A stretch of DNA of 64,000 nt from Oxyruncus cristatus (taxonomy: Eukaryota > Chordata > Aves > Passeriformes > Cotingidae). Shown one piece after another: positions 51,131-64,000 of the stretch; the stretch's first letter is position 1; the number at the start of each line of letters is the position of its first letter. The notes below the pieces were generated by a model that made no database searches, was not told the DNA's origin, and worked only from the letters and a program-made list of their open reading frames with translations. The stretch is from assembly GCA_013399855.1 (NCBI GenBank), contig VXAY01006780.1:2921399-2985398 (forward strand), given 5' to 3'. A program made the translations under genes and the position numbers.

Positions 51131-53639
51131 ATCTTACTGATCTAATGGCACTGATGTGCACCAAAGCCCACGGGAAGGAGCAACAGCTCTCCGGGGCCCT
51201 TCATGCTGGCCCCAGAGCCAACATGCCGGCTGGGCCATGACACGGGGATAGCATTCGGACTGGGAAGGTGGATATTAAGGACCTGGAGAAGAGACCGAGA
51301 CCCCCTTAGGAGGAGCTGATGGATGTATAAGCTCAGGACACCCCTCCTGGGCCTCATTGTGGGTCTGGGTGCACCGCAGTGGCACAGGGGCCGTGGGCAA
51401 CACAAGCCTACCCGCTTCGCTCTAGGCCAAACTCAAGCGCGCCACTCTCCATTTTGACTCGTACATGAGAGCCTGGCACACAAAATGGAGGCCCTCATGT
51501 ATTTTACAGGCAGCGGCTCAAATCCAGCCCAAATTCACGCTCTACAGGGCCACATCCTCCTCCTATGTGCCGAGCTGTGATGGTCCTACATACCAGGCTG
51601 AGCTCAGGCGCCACAGCCACCCCTGTGGTGGGGACATGGGGTGATGGCAGTTAGAAACACTTACAAAATATATATAAATACACTGCTTTCTCTTTAAAAT
51701 TACACCGTGAAGAGAGGATTGCCCAGGTACTGCCCTTGCAATCAGGGATAAAAGAGTGCAACCCCTTACTAGGATAAAACTGCCCCACACATCCGAGGCA
51801 CCACGACCCATGCGCTGATCCCAGCCAAGGTTTTTGGTGGCTCCCATAATGTCGGCAATAATTAACAACACCAGAGATGTGATTGTACCACATGAATGGA
51901 AAAACCAAACCGATTAAAATGATTTTTAGTCCAGTGACAACCCTTATCTACCAAAAGCCCTCACTGGCATAAGGAAACCTCCAGGTCGGCTGCTGTTAGG
52001 AGGCTAAAATAATTTCCCCTGAATTTACAGCCTGTAATTTAATAATCAGCTCCAGCCCTTGTCTGCGCAGAAAGGAGCGGGGCAGAGTCAGATCCATGGC
52101 TTGCAATGAGGATGCCCCAAAGCCATTCTGCCGGGGACAGTCCCCAACACCCAGAGGATCCCACTCTAGGACATGTTTAGCAAAGCACAGGCTTTTTGGG
52201 AGGGGTTGAGGGGTTTTGGAGCAGCAGGATGGGGTTTGTTTGCTGGTTGTAAAAACCTTGCCAGTGCCTGAGCCAGAAGCATCAGGGGGAGGAGGAGGAG
52301 GAGCTGTGAAGAAGCTCAAGGCACGGAAAGCGAGGGATGCCCTTTCCTTTACATCTGAATGGGGAGAAAATACATAATTGTAATAATAAATAGCGGGTTT
52401 TATGAACAATTAGGATTCCACTGTCTCTTTGAAGGGTTTGAAAAGCTGACACGATGTTTTGGGTTCTCCGGATTCAGCTTTGAGGCCTCAACCAAGAGAA
52501 ATATTCAGCCCCGCTGTGTACAGCAGTGACCACAACAAAGATTGTGGTTTCTCCCACACTCGCCTTAAATAGATCTAAATTAATGCTATTCATCATTGGG
52601 TGGAAAAGAAGGGAAATATAAAAGTGCAGTCACTTGTAGAAAAGCCAGCAGTGTTGGGCAACTTTCTTACCACTCACAGGCTTCTCCTGCTTCTGCACCT
52701 CGAAGCCGGGAGGTATGGAAATAACACACCCTTATACCGGCCAAACCCATCACCTGGAAAACATCCTGAGCATACGAAATACGCCTATATCTCGTGTTTA
52801 TTTGTTGTTGCTGTTGTTGTTGTTGGAGAAAGGGAAAAGCTAAACCACATGACTGAACTCCTGCCAGGGGTTCATGATAGAGCAGACTGTCCCAAGTGCC
52901 GCACCAGTTAGTATCTGAATTATCACGGATACTCACCGGCTCAGTTACAACTGCACAGGGACAGCAGTTGTCCCACCTAAATCCTTCTTCTGTCAGCTAC
53001 CACCCTGCTTGTGGCTGCAGCAAGCAGCCGGTCCCACTCCCCAAAGAGGAGAGCATCCATACATGGAGATATCTCTCTGTGCCATGCGGGGTGTGTAGGT
53101 CGCTGCGTCTCATGCTTGTCCGTGATAGGTGGGTGCACGAAATTTGGGGTGTTGATGTGCTGTAGCTGTCCTCTCCTTACCTCTCCCAACTGAGATACAG
53201 ACCCAGGCTCCCACCACTGACTTTTTACGGGTACGGTTTATAATGCTAAAGCAACATAAAAAAAATCTGCCTTCTCCTGTTACTCCTTGAGGGCAGAAAC
53301 ACTGCGAGATGTCTTAGTTTCACTTTTTTTTTCTTTAAAACTACAGATGTCTCACTGTTGCAAAAAATAATGGAGTAGAAAAACAACCCTATGAGTCCCC
53401 AAACATTAAAATCTCAGCTGAACATTGATCTGCTCGGGTTGCCCTGGGCATGCTCAGGGATCCCTGTGCAGGGAACATGTGTGAGATACCTTCTGCAAAG
53501 CTGGCTGAGTGGTCTTTTGGTAAGAGTAACTGCAATCTGTCTGTAGAACAAAACTTTAAGGACTATTCTGGATATACACCGGAACAGCCACAGGCTGGAA
53601 TCAGGTTTTCCAAAGCATTATAGGTGGAGGGAATGTCAC
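51131..53639. other. Ordinary intron, simple repeats only
   Basis: It contains a GGA run at about 52,287-52,303, the TTG repeat at 52,802-52,825, and GC-richer unique DNA at 51,140-51,420. I recognised no transposon or exon. Confidence 0.5.
52802..52825. repeat. TTG/CAA trinucleotide repeat
   Basis: About eight TTG units carry one CTG interruption. Its minus-strand translation is a glutamine run in an 89-codon open frame with no other coding evidence. Confidence 0.9.
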
Positions 53640-54640
53640 GGATGTTTTAAAACTCCTCAGATACGCGTAAAAATGACATGAATGTTACGTATTATCTCCA
53701 CAGAATAAACACCACTTGAAATGTGCCCCTTTTTAACTACAACTACAAGCTGTCTAAAGAGCATTTTGGTTGAAACTTGGGAGGAAAGGAGAGGGGAAAA
53801 AAAAAAGCCCACTGATCTTACACCTGCTCTTTAGCAGTGGGAAGTAGGTTCTCAATCTGTTAACATGACCATCTGGCCAATCTGCATATCACGGCTATCT
53901 GGATTACCCATACGATGGAATGACAATAACCTAGCCAAAACAAAAGTAAAACGCATCAAAAACTAACAGTAGCGCAAGCCCTTTTGATTTTAAATTAAAT
54001 AATAAATGTGGTATCAGAGCAAAGAGAGAAAGTCAGCTAAATAATTAAAAATGAGCCTTTGCTATGGCATAATTAAGTAAACAATATGGTGTGTGTTTCT
54101 GTATGAGCCAGTAATAGTTTCCACCATGGAACACTCCACTTTTGCAGAGCAGCGATCGGGAGTTCAAGGCGCTGCGACAGCTCTTTCGGTGACGTACGGT
54201 ATTGTCAGGACACCTCTGCCATCCCTGCGACACGCCGGGCCGGCTGCGGCTATTAACAGGATTAATGCAGCAACAATCAATACCAATTGTACTAAAAGAT
54301 TACAGCGCAAAGCCTTAGATACCTTTTGGACCCCCCAGTATCTCCACGGGTTCACGGGCTATCTGCAGGCGCTTTCTGCCTTAACACATCTTTGGGTTAT
54401 TCCCATCAATGCCTCTTTGTGGTGGTCCAAGTAGAAATATTTTAAATCCGCTGATGGGAACATAAAATGGGCCTGCCTAAAGTTCAAGGTCATGCGCTCT
54501 ATACCACTGCCCAGCAATTAGCCAGAGAGTACATTTAAAGGTTAAATAAATTTTCAATTGCAGAAATAAGGCTGAGTTCTTGCATCTTCGGCGGCTTCTA
54601 GTCTAAACACGAACGGAAAAATGAGCTCATGTAAACAAAG
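53640..54640. promoter_or_regulatory. Candidate conserved non-coding block
   Basis: It is a long repeat-poor stretch that includes GGCATAATTAAGTAAAC, a CpG-bearing segment at 54,150-54,250 (AGCGATCGGG, CGCTGCGACAG, GTGACGTACGG) and GGATTAATGC, AACAATCAAT. A 113-codon plus-strand frame covers part of it but shows no recognisable family. Confidence 0.27.
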
Positions 54641-54899
54641 CCCTAGCCCCAGATTTCTCTGAAATTTGGGATTTTTAAATGTCCTTCTGAAAGATTAAAA
54701 GATTTTCTCTGCCACAAATACCTCGTGAGCTTAATTCTCGCCCGAAGCGCGTAACGATGGCCAGCCAAAAAAATAAACCAGGCATTGCAGCATCGCCTCC
54801 TGGCCTGCCATCCAGCTTTGGCCACTAGAGAAGGCTCTAAAAACTGTGACCTCTCACAAAATTTAACTACTTCTATTGTGAATCTATTCTCCAATCTGA

Positions 54900-56399
54900 T
54901 CACATTAGCAGAAGGAACTCCAAAGCAGTAAAAAACTCCAGAAAGTTCTCGGTTGAGTGCCTACTAATGAACAAAGGTTAACTTTATCTAAAAGGTCAAA
55001 TGCCTGGTGGCTAAGGTTGTGACCTTAACAACTTAAATTGTGACCCTGCCACGTGCCTAGTATATTGTAGATTCTGATACAGATCATCTGGTAAAGGACC
55101 GGTCATAAATTAGCTTTACTGTTCGACTCCCACAAAGAAAACGGTTTGCCACAATGGTTTCCAACTTGTCATTTGATACAAGCACAGAATAAGTGAAAAC
55201 TAAAAAGCGAACCCAAGTTCAGGGTATGAAAATGCTGCCTGCTTTTAGTTAAGCAGATTAGAAACTGCAATGTGAGAGCAATACTCTAGATTTCAATACA
55301 TTTTTTGGTCAACCTCTAATTCACAAAACACCAATATTCCTTCCTTTTTTTTTTTCTTTTTAATTTCTTTTTTTTCCCTTTTAATGAAAATGACATGTAG
55401 TTTGCCTATTTGCATATTTTTGTTTTCTCTTTCTAGCCAGTTCTTAAAGAGAATAATTGATTTCAGTAGCTTTGTAAGAAGCACTATTTAAATCTGTGCA
55501 CATGTGTTCCCTTACAGATGATAGTGCCTACTGAAGAAAAAGCATGGATTCAAAGCAATAATTATCCTACATGTTTAGAAGGAAAGAGACATCTTGCTGC
55601 CGAAGTCATCTCGAATAAGGGCATCTTGGAAAAGAATACTCCCCGCCCAAAAAAGAAGACGAAAAGTGTGGGGGGGGGAGGGGGGGGGAAACACAAGAAA
55701 AAGAGAAGCGAGCACTATGGGTGAAAAGGTCACAATGGTTTTGGCACGTATCTTCAAGCACGTTTCGGAGTCTGTGCCTCCTGCCAATACTGGCAACTTC
55801 TCAAAACTTTTAAGGAGGTAAAAACATTGTTTAGTGTTTACAAATCTTCTGTACTATAGCAGATGCTTGTCAAATCCGCTATATGTAAGTTGACCAGCCT
55901 ACCTAATATTTGCACTGGTGACTTCCTCCTTATAAATATGCGGTCCATACATTTAGGGAGCGAGGTCTGATGGAGTTGGAGACAAAGGACCCTTAATATT
56001 TTTTTCTTTTGTAATTTTCCTGTTGCGCACCCGGCACAAGCTGCCATTACTGCGGGTCTGCGGGAACCAATGGCTGTCAACTTGGCCAATGTTCAGGTGT
56101 AACAAAGACTGCTGGGATACATCGGAGGGGGGAAAAAACGGGAAAAAAGGGGGGGAAAGAAAGCGGTAGCCTATACACAAGGCTTTTGGTACACCTCTGC
56201 GAAGCGATATGGACGGCGATTGCGCTGTGCTACCTCCCAAAAATCATTTTGTCCCCCTCCCCGCTGAGGTTTAGTAGGAATACGCCACCACACGCTACAG
56301 CATTAAGAGCACAATGCGATGCGTGCGATCAGCAAACAACGGCCAAAAACACGAAGCGGTGCGCGTCGCACGAGCGCATTACTGCTCACACAAATCCAC
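54900..56399. other. Intron near exon 2, simple repeats only
   Basis: It has a pyrimidine/T-rich run at 55,340-55,382, the G tract at 55,669-55,690 and a GA/G tract at 56,125-56,160. CpG-bearing sequence at 56,200-56,380 (GCGATGCGTGCGATC, GTGCGCGTCGCACGAGCGC) is notable. No exon is seen. Confidence 0.5.
55669..55690 (+). repeat. G-rich tract (GTG9AG9 type)
   Basis: Two G-runs of about nine bases are separated by one A on the plus strand. It is a plausible G-quadruplex former. Similar but shorter G-runs occur at about 60,969-60,990 and 61,441-61,453. Confidence 0.8.
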
Positions 56400-56880
56400 A
56401 AATCTAACCCCAAAAATCCAAGCCGAGGTCTCGTGCTAAGTTTCTGTGGCAAACGTAGTCCAAAGGACAATTAGTGCGCTTGCTGCCTGTTGACGATGAA
56501 GGCAGAAATAAATAAGGGTTCGCTATCAAGGCTACTGTTTGCCACCAGCGTGCTGATAAGATGGGATTTCCCTAATAACGATACTGAACTTTTATAACGT
56601 CTATTGCCTGACTGTTATAACAGGGAGAGGATCCTTTCAAGCTCCCTGAAATACCTCCACCCCGGGTTTGGTTCTTTTCTCCCCATCCTACATTTATATG
56701 ACCCTACAAGCACGTTAAGCCAAGACCGTTGGTTTCTATGAACAACTTGTGCGCTCCACGGAGGGCTGCTTGGGCAACGCAATATGGACCAGTATTTACC
56801 AGCACCATGCTACATATAAATCTAAATAATAAAAACCTATGTGCCGTGGAGTGTAAATAGCAGTTTTAGCTGTGGATATC
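56400..56880. promoter_or_regulatory. Candidate conserved non-coding block close to exon 2
   Basis: Repeat-free sequence contains GGACAATTAGTGCGC, CAGAAATAAATAAGGGTTCGC, GTGCTGATAAGATGGG (GATA-type) and AATAACGATACTG. It lies about 1.5-2.5 kb downstream of exon 2 in the sense of transcription. Confidence 0.27.
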
Positions 56881-56955
56881 AAAGCACTTTAAATGCATCA
56901 CCCCACTCTGATGTGCAGAAGAGGAAACTAAGGTAGACAAAAGGGATGCGAGTCC
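56878..56955 (-). mobile_element. MIR-like SINE fragment
   Basis: GTGCAGAAGAGGAAACTAAGG and the surrounding bases resemble the reverse complement of the MIR phrase TTTCCTCATCTGTAAAATGG. The similarity covers little more than the core, so this is tentative. Confidence 0.33.
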
Positions 56956-58032
56956 ATGGTCTTCTCAGGGTTGCTGATGGAACGGGAAGTGACCTGAAAT
57001 GCCCCAGTCCCAACCTCCCTTCAGTCCTTCCTTCACCGTGGCCATAATAAATTGCAGAGTAAATAAATAATTTTCCCCAATATGTGCCTACTTCCCCTTT
57101 GCCATAAATGAGCAATAGGATTTACTACCTCCCACCGAAGTGTAAGCAAATGTTGCAGCTTATCTGTAAGAAATACCATGAGGATACTCGAAAGTTATTT
57201 CCAAACAGGGATCATATCTGCAAAATCCCAGCGGTGACACTGCCTATCACAACAACCATGGCAGGGACTCAGCACAGAAGAACTTTGGAGGAGCCAAAAC
57301 TTTCTGCGAGACCCTCCGAAAGAAGTTGGCATGGGAAATGCAAAGCTCGGAGGGCTATTATTCACTCAGTTTCCTTACTGATAAATATTTACGTAGAAGT
57401 GGTTTCTACTAATATGATTCCTCTCCCCTCTGCTCCTCTTTTTTTCCAGCCTGTCCAGCCCCTCAGCTCACAAGTCAGGATATGCAGGGTGGCCTAAGCA
57501 TCCCGTACATGAAACTCGGGGCCTTGCACTTCACACACACACATATTTCTGCACTATAATCACTCAGGAGAACTACAATAGCATATTATTTTATCCAGAC
57601 AACATACTACACATCCGCTGGGCACACCGAGTCACGCCACAGGCAGAGTGTACTTTGTGGTGGAGTCAGGGATCCCAAGATTTTTATCACACACAAAAAC
57701 ATCTCAGCCCTCCCCCAGAAAGCACAATATTATCAGATCGGGAATTATATTCAAGACCTGCTTAGCTTCTAGGTACATAAACTGTGATATTTCGGGGGGG
57801 TTCTGTCTTCTTTTCCCACTAGGATTACCCAGATGTTTGTTTCACGCCTGCTCTAACCTGATGACTAGGTTTGCTATCAAGGGACTGTATTCTCCTTTCC
57901 CACCAAGCCAAATCCTGTCGAATTTATGCTCCTCATCTCATCCCCACGGGTGAGGATACCTGGTACTCCTGACCCACAGGCCTCAGGCATCTCTAGCCCT
58001 CTTGGACTACTTTACGCATAACATATACAAAT
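56956..58032. other. Intron between exon 2 and the first candidate enhancer, no gene seen
   Basis: This is unique intron with CACACACACACA at about 57,531-57,542 and TTTTTTTCCAGCC at 57,438. A 129-codon plus-strand frame at 57,108-57,497 shows no family similarity and is antisense to NFIA. Confidence 0.5.
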
Positions 58033-59006
<974 letters not shown>

Positions 59007-59279
59007 TTAGGAGGGTGCTTATAAATTTTAAGGGCTGGGGGACTCATAACCCTCACTGACAGATCCCGAACCCGCCGCTGCCTCATCCCCAATTCCCCTT
59101 CTGCCGACCCAAAACCTCCGCTCCCACCCCCAAAAACAGCATCCAACTTCAACCAAGTGCCCAGACGGAGACGGAGCAACTCTGGGGCCCCCTTTTCCCA
59201 ATCCCCAAGTTTATAAAAAATAAAAAAGTTACAATGAGCTAAAAGCTAAAAACACGGCTCCAAGTCCACTTGCGGAGCG

Positions 59280-59600
59280 CGTATCTCCCTTTGCTCTCTC
59301 CCTGACCCCGCTGCTTGCGGTGTAGCCAGCATTTGCCCGCCAATTTGGCAAATCCTAAACATTTGGATGCCAATCAATGTTTGTATGGGGAAGTCTAAAG
59401 TATAGTAAAACTTTCCCTAAGATATATTTGGAAATAGCAGCTGGCAGTATAGTAAAATGCCACTATAGCTGTATATACAATTACAACGAACAGTGGTTTT
59501 CACTCTGGTTCCTGAAACGGTGAAGGGAGTAGAAAGTACCGTAGTCGATTTATCCTGCGGGCGCAACAATAACATGAAAATCCTAGAAAAAGCAAGTCTT
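59280..59600. promoter_or_regulatory. Repeat-poor block with clustered NFI half-sites in intron 1
   Basis: About 360 bp upstream of exon 2 this unique-looking block carries GCCAA at 59,339-59,343, TTGGC at 59,345-59,349 and TTGGATGCCAA at 59,363-59,373, plus two CCAAT cores. ATTTGCC (59,331-59,337) and GGCAAAT (59,347-59,353) form an inverted pair around the first sites. NFI proteins recognise TTGGC/GCCAA half-sites, so autoregulation is an attractive inference. None of the pairs has the ideal five-base spacing. Confidence 0.35.
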
Positions 59601-61479
59601 GCAATTTTTTTTTTTTAAAGTTTTGTGTATATTTAGTCGAAAAAAAACAAAAAAAAAAAAAAGAAAAGAAAAACTTGACATTTGGGCATATTAAGGAAAG
59701 TCAAACTCTGAGCCTTTCTATAAAATAAAATAAAAAAAAAAACAAGAGGAAAAATTGAAAACTGTAGTAACAGAAAACCGTAGCACAATTTGTGCAACTA
59801 CACAAAGAATTATTAGTTATGTAGATATTTTCAGATATTTAAAAAGAAATGCCCTACTGGGAAAGTTAGTTTGGCCATCCGGAGACACTGCTTGCTTTGT
59901 GTAACAAGGAGTTAAAAGATCACCACTCTCCCTTGGCACAAAAATAATCGTGATTAAAATTATGCTGACAATAAAAAAAAGCGAGAAAGACCCCTTGGTT
60001 TTGTTTTAAAAAAGAATTATATATAAATATATATTCTCAGAAAGTACTACATAAATCAGCCTAAGAGATCAAAACGTATTTTAATATACTGGGGCCACGC
60101 TTCTTGTTTTTTCTCTGAATAAATGAATGACTGAACTCCAGGCTGCACATAAAAACGGATCCAGCCTATGGGGCCTGATCCAGTGCTGTGGGCTGGGGAC
60201 GTCCCTGCTTCCAGTTCCTCCTTTTCTCAGGATTGGGCCCTCAAGGAGTGAATAATAAAGTAATTTGTGCAAAGTTTTCCCCAGCATGGGAAAAGCCACC
60301 CGCTGCCTACTCCTGCAAGAAAACATTGGGGATTTTTCAGATTAACTAACTTTTTTTTTTTTTTTTAATTATCCCATGGAGTACATTTCCTACCCAAATC
60401 AATGCAGGTTGCGCAAATATTGTTATTAAAACAGACATCTTACTTCCTTTCAACACTTCATTTTAATTTGCATTTTCTTTTCAGAAATTATGAAAATTTG
60501 AGAAATCAATAGTAAAAATATCTACCAGCAAAATCTTGTCATAATTCAAGACCTTCTGCTGACTTCCCAAAAGCTTTCATCGCACTTATTCTAAGTGGCC
60601 CCAGAATTACAGATACTTAAATCTATGGGTAACACCATTGCATTTATTTTTATTTTAAACACATATTGTTAAAAACTTCCCAAACAGCACTGTATATTTA
60701 ATTAGAGCAAAGAGGCAGTAATAAAAGTACTATGAAGGAATATTAAAATAAAAGCAGGTAAAATAAAATAAATCACCCCAATGATTGGCACATTCCTCTT
60801 TTTTTTTTTTTCTCCCTCCTCTATGGGAAAATATGATAGTTTCAAATTTCAATAAAGTTAAAAAAAAAAAAGATTGCTGCGAGTTTGCAGTCGGCAGATT
60901 CAAAAAGTGAGAGGAGGCACAATCCCAGCACATGGAGCTGCTCTCACCCACCAGAAACAGCTCTCACGGGGGGGGGGCGAGGGGGGAAGAGAAGAAAAAT
61001 GTAAAAATTACAGGTCCCTACAAGCTATTAAAAATAAGAAACCCTCCCTCCTGATCCCTTCTGTCCTCCTCTTTCCCCACTCAGGGAGAGTCAAGGAAAA
61101 AAGGCCTTTTGTCAAGTGGAAGTTTATCTGCGAAGGTACACAGAGCAGAGAGGCTCGACAGCCCCAGAGCGAGCCAGGGCAGCGCTTCCAGCCTTCCCAC
61201 TTTCCAAACACGTCTTGGTACATCCTGAAATATTTTAACTTTTCTGCTTTAAGCAGCGCTTTGTCCTGCCTGATCTCATGTGCTCGAGACTTTTTTGGCT
61301 CAACACTGGATACTGTCCAAGAGAGAGTTGCTTTAACCTGCGCTAAAGCTGATTTCTCTACGATGTGAACCTGAAAGGGGAGGTAAAAACAACACTCTAA
61401 AAAAAAAAATTTAAAAACAACACAAAACCACTTTAGAAGGAGGGGGGGGGGGAAAAGATGATGTTTTTTGGTGCAAAGT

Positions 61480-62130
61480 CAGGGTCTGTGGCTGCAGTAA
61501 ATGAGAAGCACCGCTGCTCTGCGCGAGGTGTGCACGTCCCTATTAGACTCCAATGTGTCTTTTCAAAATGGTGTATGAGGAGAAAAGGTTAATGACTCAT
61601 AAACAGACCAACTTTCAAACTGTCTTGGTAAACATGCTGCTCCGGAAAATTGCACTGCTTCGATCTCGGCAGCGAGGTATTAGCAAAGTCCAAGTGGAAA
61701 TAAAAGCAGCCAGGACTGATCAAACAGAATTGGGCTGGAAGCGGGGACGGAGGAGGGGGGAGCAGTTTCTGCACAATACAGTTTTTTATTTCAGCATTAT
61801 TACAGCCCCCCAGAACACCTAAAAAGTTTTGGAAATGTGTCAGTGCAAGTGTGCTAACAGATGTACAACTTGTCTGCAGCCTCGCTGTAAAATAGTAGGA
61901 TTTTAAGGAACTGGTGGAAAAGGCGATGATCTTTCCCCTTCCCCAAGTTATCTTGAAGGGAAACTTTGAAAGTATCTGATAAAGCTGTTTACTTTCCCCC
62001 CTTGGTGTTGGATGGGTTACCCAAAAATAAACGACAACAGAAAGCTGGGAAAGCGATAATAAAAAGTTGTTTTTTTCTTTATTGCACTACTCTCCAAAGT
62101 TTGAGGATACAGCTCTTCCGAGAGCTGCCT
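61480..62130. other. Repeat-poor part of intron 1
   Basis: The sequence is unique and mixed in composition with a few CpGs and short T- and A-runs. No exon matching NFI first exons and no CR1 were seen. It may be regulatory because it lies within 3 kb of the CpG island. Confidence 0.25.
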
Positions 62131-62869
62131 GTTTCTAAGCAGCACCTAAAATTTGGGCCACACAATTTTGTACTGTTATCGCAAAATTCTCTTTTCCTCT
62201 TTAAAAAGGTGTTAAAAAAAAAAAAAAAGGGAACTATGATAAAAGAGCCCCAATCCCAGCCCAAAGGCGCCCGCAATAATGTAATCCTGCAAAGGAGGCT
62301 TTGAAACAATGTATTTCTGCAGATCTTTTTGAAATTAAGCCAGCTACAGCGACCCTTGCTAATATTTTTACAATCCATTTGCTTGTAAATCTATGAGGAG
62401 ATGTGCATATGTTCCCCAAATATTTCCTAGCTCCTCAGCAGATATGTAAATGGAACAATGTTTGGATTTTTCCTGACAGATGATACAAAATGCTCGTGCC
62501 ATTTCAGTTCCAGGGCTTGGATAAATATGCTCAGAACCAGGATTTCTGTTTGTTTTCCTTGTTTAACCCACTTTCAAGAGCTTCCCTTTAAATTTGAACC
62601 AAAACTTGCCAAAATTAAAAAAAAAAAAAAAAAAATTCTGTTCCAAAACTTGTATCAATAAAAGCTCTTGAAATGATAAAATAGGAAATTGCTTGCAATG
62701 GCTCAGGGCTCGCCCCCTTTTCTGTGGAAAAATGACAGAATCACCTAATTGATCCTTCGGAGGGAAGAGTTTGTCAGGAGGCCTCTAATCCTCATATTAC
62801 TTTTCCAAACGTGCAGCAAGAATGCAAGATTTTCCTAACGGAGTAAAAGCACATGCCAGGATTTTTGTT

Positions 62870-62927
62870 CCCTCTCCCTTTTTTTTTTTTTTTATAAAAT
62901 AAAAAAAAAAAAAAAAAAAGAGGGGGG
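62870..62927. repeat. Inverted poly-T/poly-A hairpin with CCCTCTCC/AGAGGGG flanks
   Basis: A run of 15 T (62,879-62,893) is followed by ATAAAAT and 19 A (62,901-62,919), with pyrimidine CCCTCTCC to the left and AGAGGGGGG to the right. The arms are complementary across the whole 58 bp, so the sequence can fold on either strand. Length may be unreliable because homopolymers assemble poorly. Confidence 0.85.
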
Positions 62928-63589
62928 ACATACAACATGACTGGGCCACAAGCAACCAGCCCATGGATTTATTTTCTCTCCTTAATGTGCAACTGGGCCT
63001 ACTGAGCCCAAGGAGCCCCACGTGGAGATGCCAAGCGAGTCGGCGCTGCGGGCCCTGCACGGAGCGTCCGGGGGTCTCTCCTGCAGCTGCAGAACTGACA
63101 AAAACCAGGTATTTTTCAGAGTTGAATTACAGGCACAAACTTTATCCAGGCAGAGCCTAGAGTTGCATCCCAACCTCTGCAAACTCCTTTTGCTCCCATT
63201 TTCCTCCTGCCTTTGAGCAAGTGTACGGTTTGGAGTTTTGTGTCTCCACCAGCCTGGCATTTCCTCACCAGCACCCCAACATTTGGAGGAGGCTGGGGAA
63301 GGAGAGGGGACCGTGACAGGAGAAGGGGACAAAACTTTTGCAGCTCTTTGGGCTGCCTGGGAATCTGCTGCCCCTCTCTCTGCAATTCCTCGCCTTTTTC
63401 TCGGCGGAAAGAGCCCGGAGAGGCTTTCTCACCGGGAGAAAAAAAATATTCCAATTAAATTAATAAGAATAATGTAGTCAAAATCTCCTGCAGGAGGAAA
63501 TAATCTGGGGTTTGAGTCTGCCACAAAGCATTTCCTCGTTAAACCATTATATCCTGCTAATTGAAGGGGTGTAATTCAGCGTCCTGCAG

Positions 63590-64000
63590 CAGTGCGCGGG
63601 GAAAAAGGGGGGGCCGGGGGCTCCGCGGCCGCGCAACTGAAGGGGCACCGCGGAGCAACACCCCACCACCACCGCATTCCCCGCTCAGCCCCGTCCCGCC
63701 GAGAGCGAGGGGCACAAAAGTTGCGCCGAGTCCCGCGGGGGCCCGATCCGCGCGCGGGAGGGTTGCGAGGGGGAGGACACGCGATACACGCGGGACAAGT
63801 TTGCGGGTGTCCGTGCGGCGAGACACGCTCACGGGTCCCCAGCCGCGGCGGCCTCCGGGGGTGCGGAGGCAGCTGAGCGCGGGGGCGGCTGCACCGCGCC
63901 GCACCGCGGGAATGAGCCCAGGTGCGGGAGACGGTCCCTCTGTCCGCGCCCGGGGCGCCGGGGGGGGCGCGGAGCCGGCGGGGCCGCTCCCGCGGAGCCC
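63590..64000 (-). promoter_or_regulatory. NFIA: Edge of the NFIA promoter CpG island
   Basis: From about 63,590 the composition switches abruptly from AT-rich to strongly GC-rich, with many CpG dinucleotides (runs such as CGCGGGGG and GATCCGCGCGCGGG). The rise continues to the window edge. Position and orientation fit the 5' CpG island of NFIA. No TATA box or recognisable coding start was found inside the visible part; a 115-codon minus-strand open frame here is explained by GC richness. The visible portion could be 5'UTR, the first bases of intron 1, or flanking promoter. Confidence 0.7.

Noticed and set aside
52667..52936. Polyglutamine-containing minus-strand open frame
   Set aside because: The glutamine run is simply the TTG trinucleotide repeat; flanking residues show no protein family.
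63557..63904. A 115-codon minus-strand open frame in the CpG island
   Set aside because: Frames stay open by chance in very GC-rich DNA. The residues are Arg/Pro/Gly/Ala-biased and do not resemble any NFI first exon.

Overview
The window reads as vertebrate, most likely bird, nuclear DNA. It holds many degraded CR1 LINE 3' ends, a few MIR-like fragments, poly-A/T tracts, very low coding density, one 62-base assembly gap, and one exon with textbook eukaryotic splice sites. CR1 also occurs in crocodilians and turtles, so 'bird' is an inference from the abundance and form of the CR1 tails.

The only protein-coding sequence I can defend is the 532-bp exon 2 of a nuclear factor I gene at 58,388-58,919 on the minus strand. 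Diagnostic residues point to NFIA. Transcription therefore runs from right to left. The right edge (about 63,590-64,000) is CpG- and GC-rich and looks like the margin of the NFIA promoter CpG island. Exon 1 (the short N-terminal exon) is not visible and should lie just beyond base 64,000. Bases 58,920-64,000 are intron 1 plus promoter-proximal DNA, and 1-58,387 is part of the very large intron 2.

Intron 2 layout: 1-12.3 kb is AT-rich intron with a CR1 tail, MIR-like pieces and homopolymers; a gap sits at 12,339-12,400. From 13 to 27 kb there are intron blocks with five CR1 pieces, a purine-rich block at 20.8-21.5 kb and a GC/CpG cluster near 27.0-27.1 kb. An unusual roughly 620-bp tandem repeat built on a 10-bp period lies at 27,783-28,406. 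From 30 to 35 kb and 41 to 59 kb there are several unique, repeat-poor, TAATTA/SOX/POU-rich stretches that look like conserved non-coding or enhancer candidates. Only a cross-species alignment could confirm them.

The observation most worth follow-up is at exon 2. The reading frame stays open for 103 codons past the exon 2 donor, ends in TGA, and is followed 38 nt later by AATAAA. This layout could produce an intronically polyadenylated, DNA-binding-domain-only NFIA. I saw no prokaryotic genes, CRISPR arrays, tRNAs or rRNAs.
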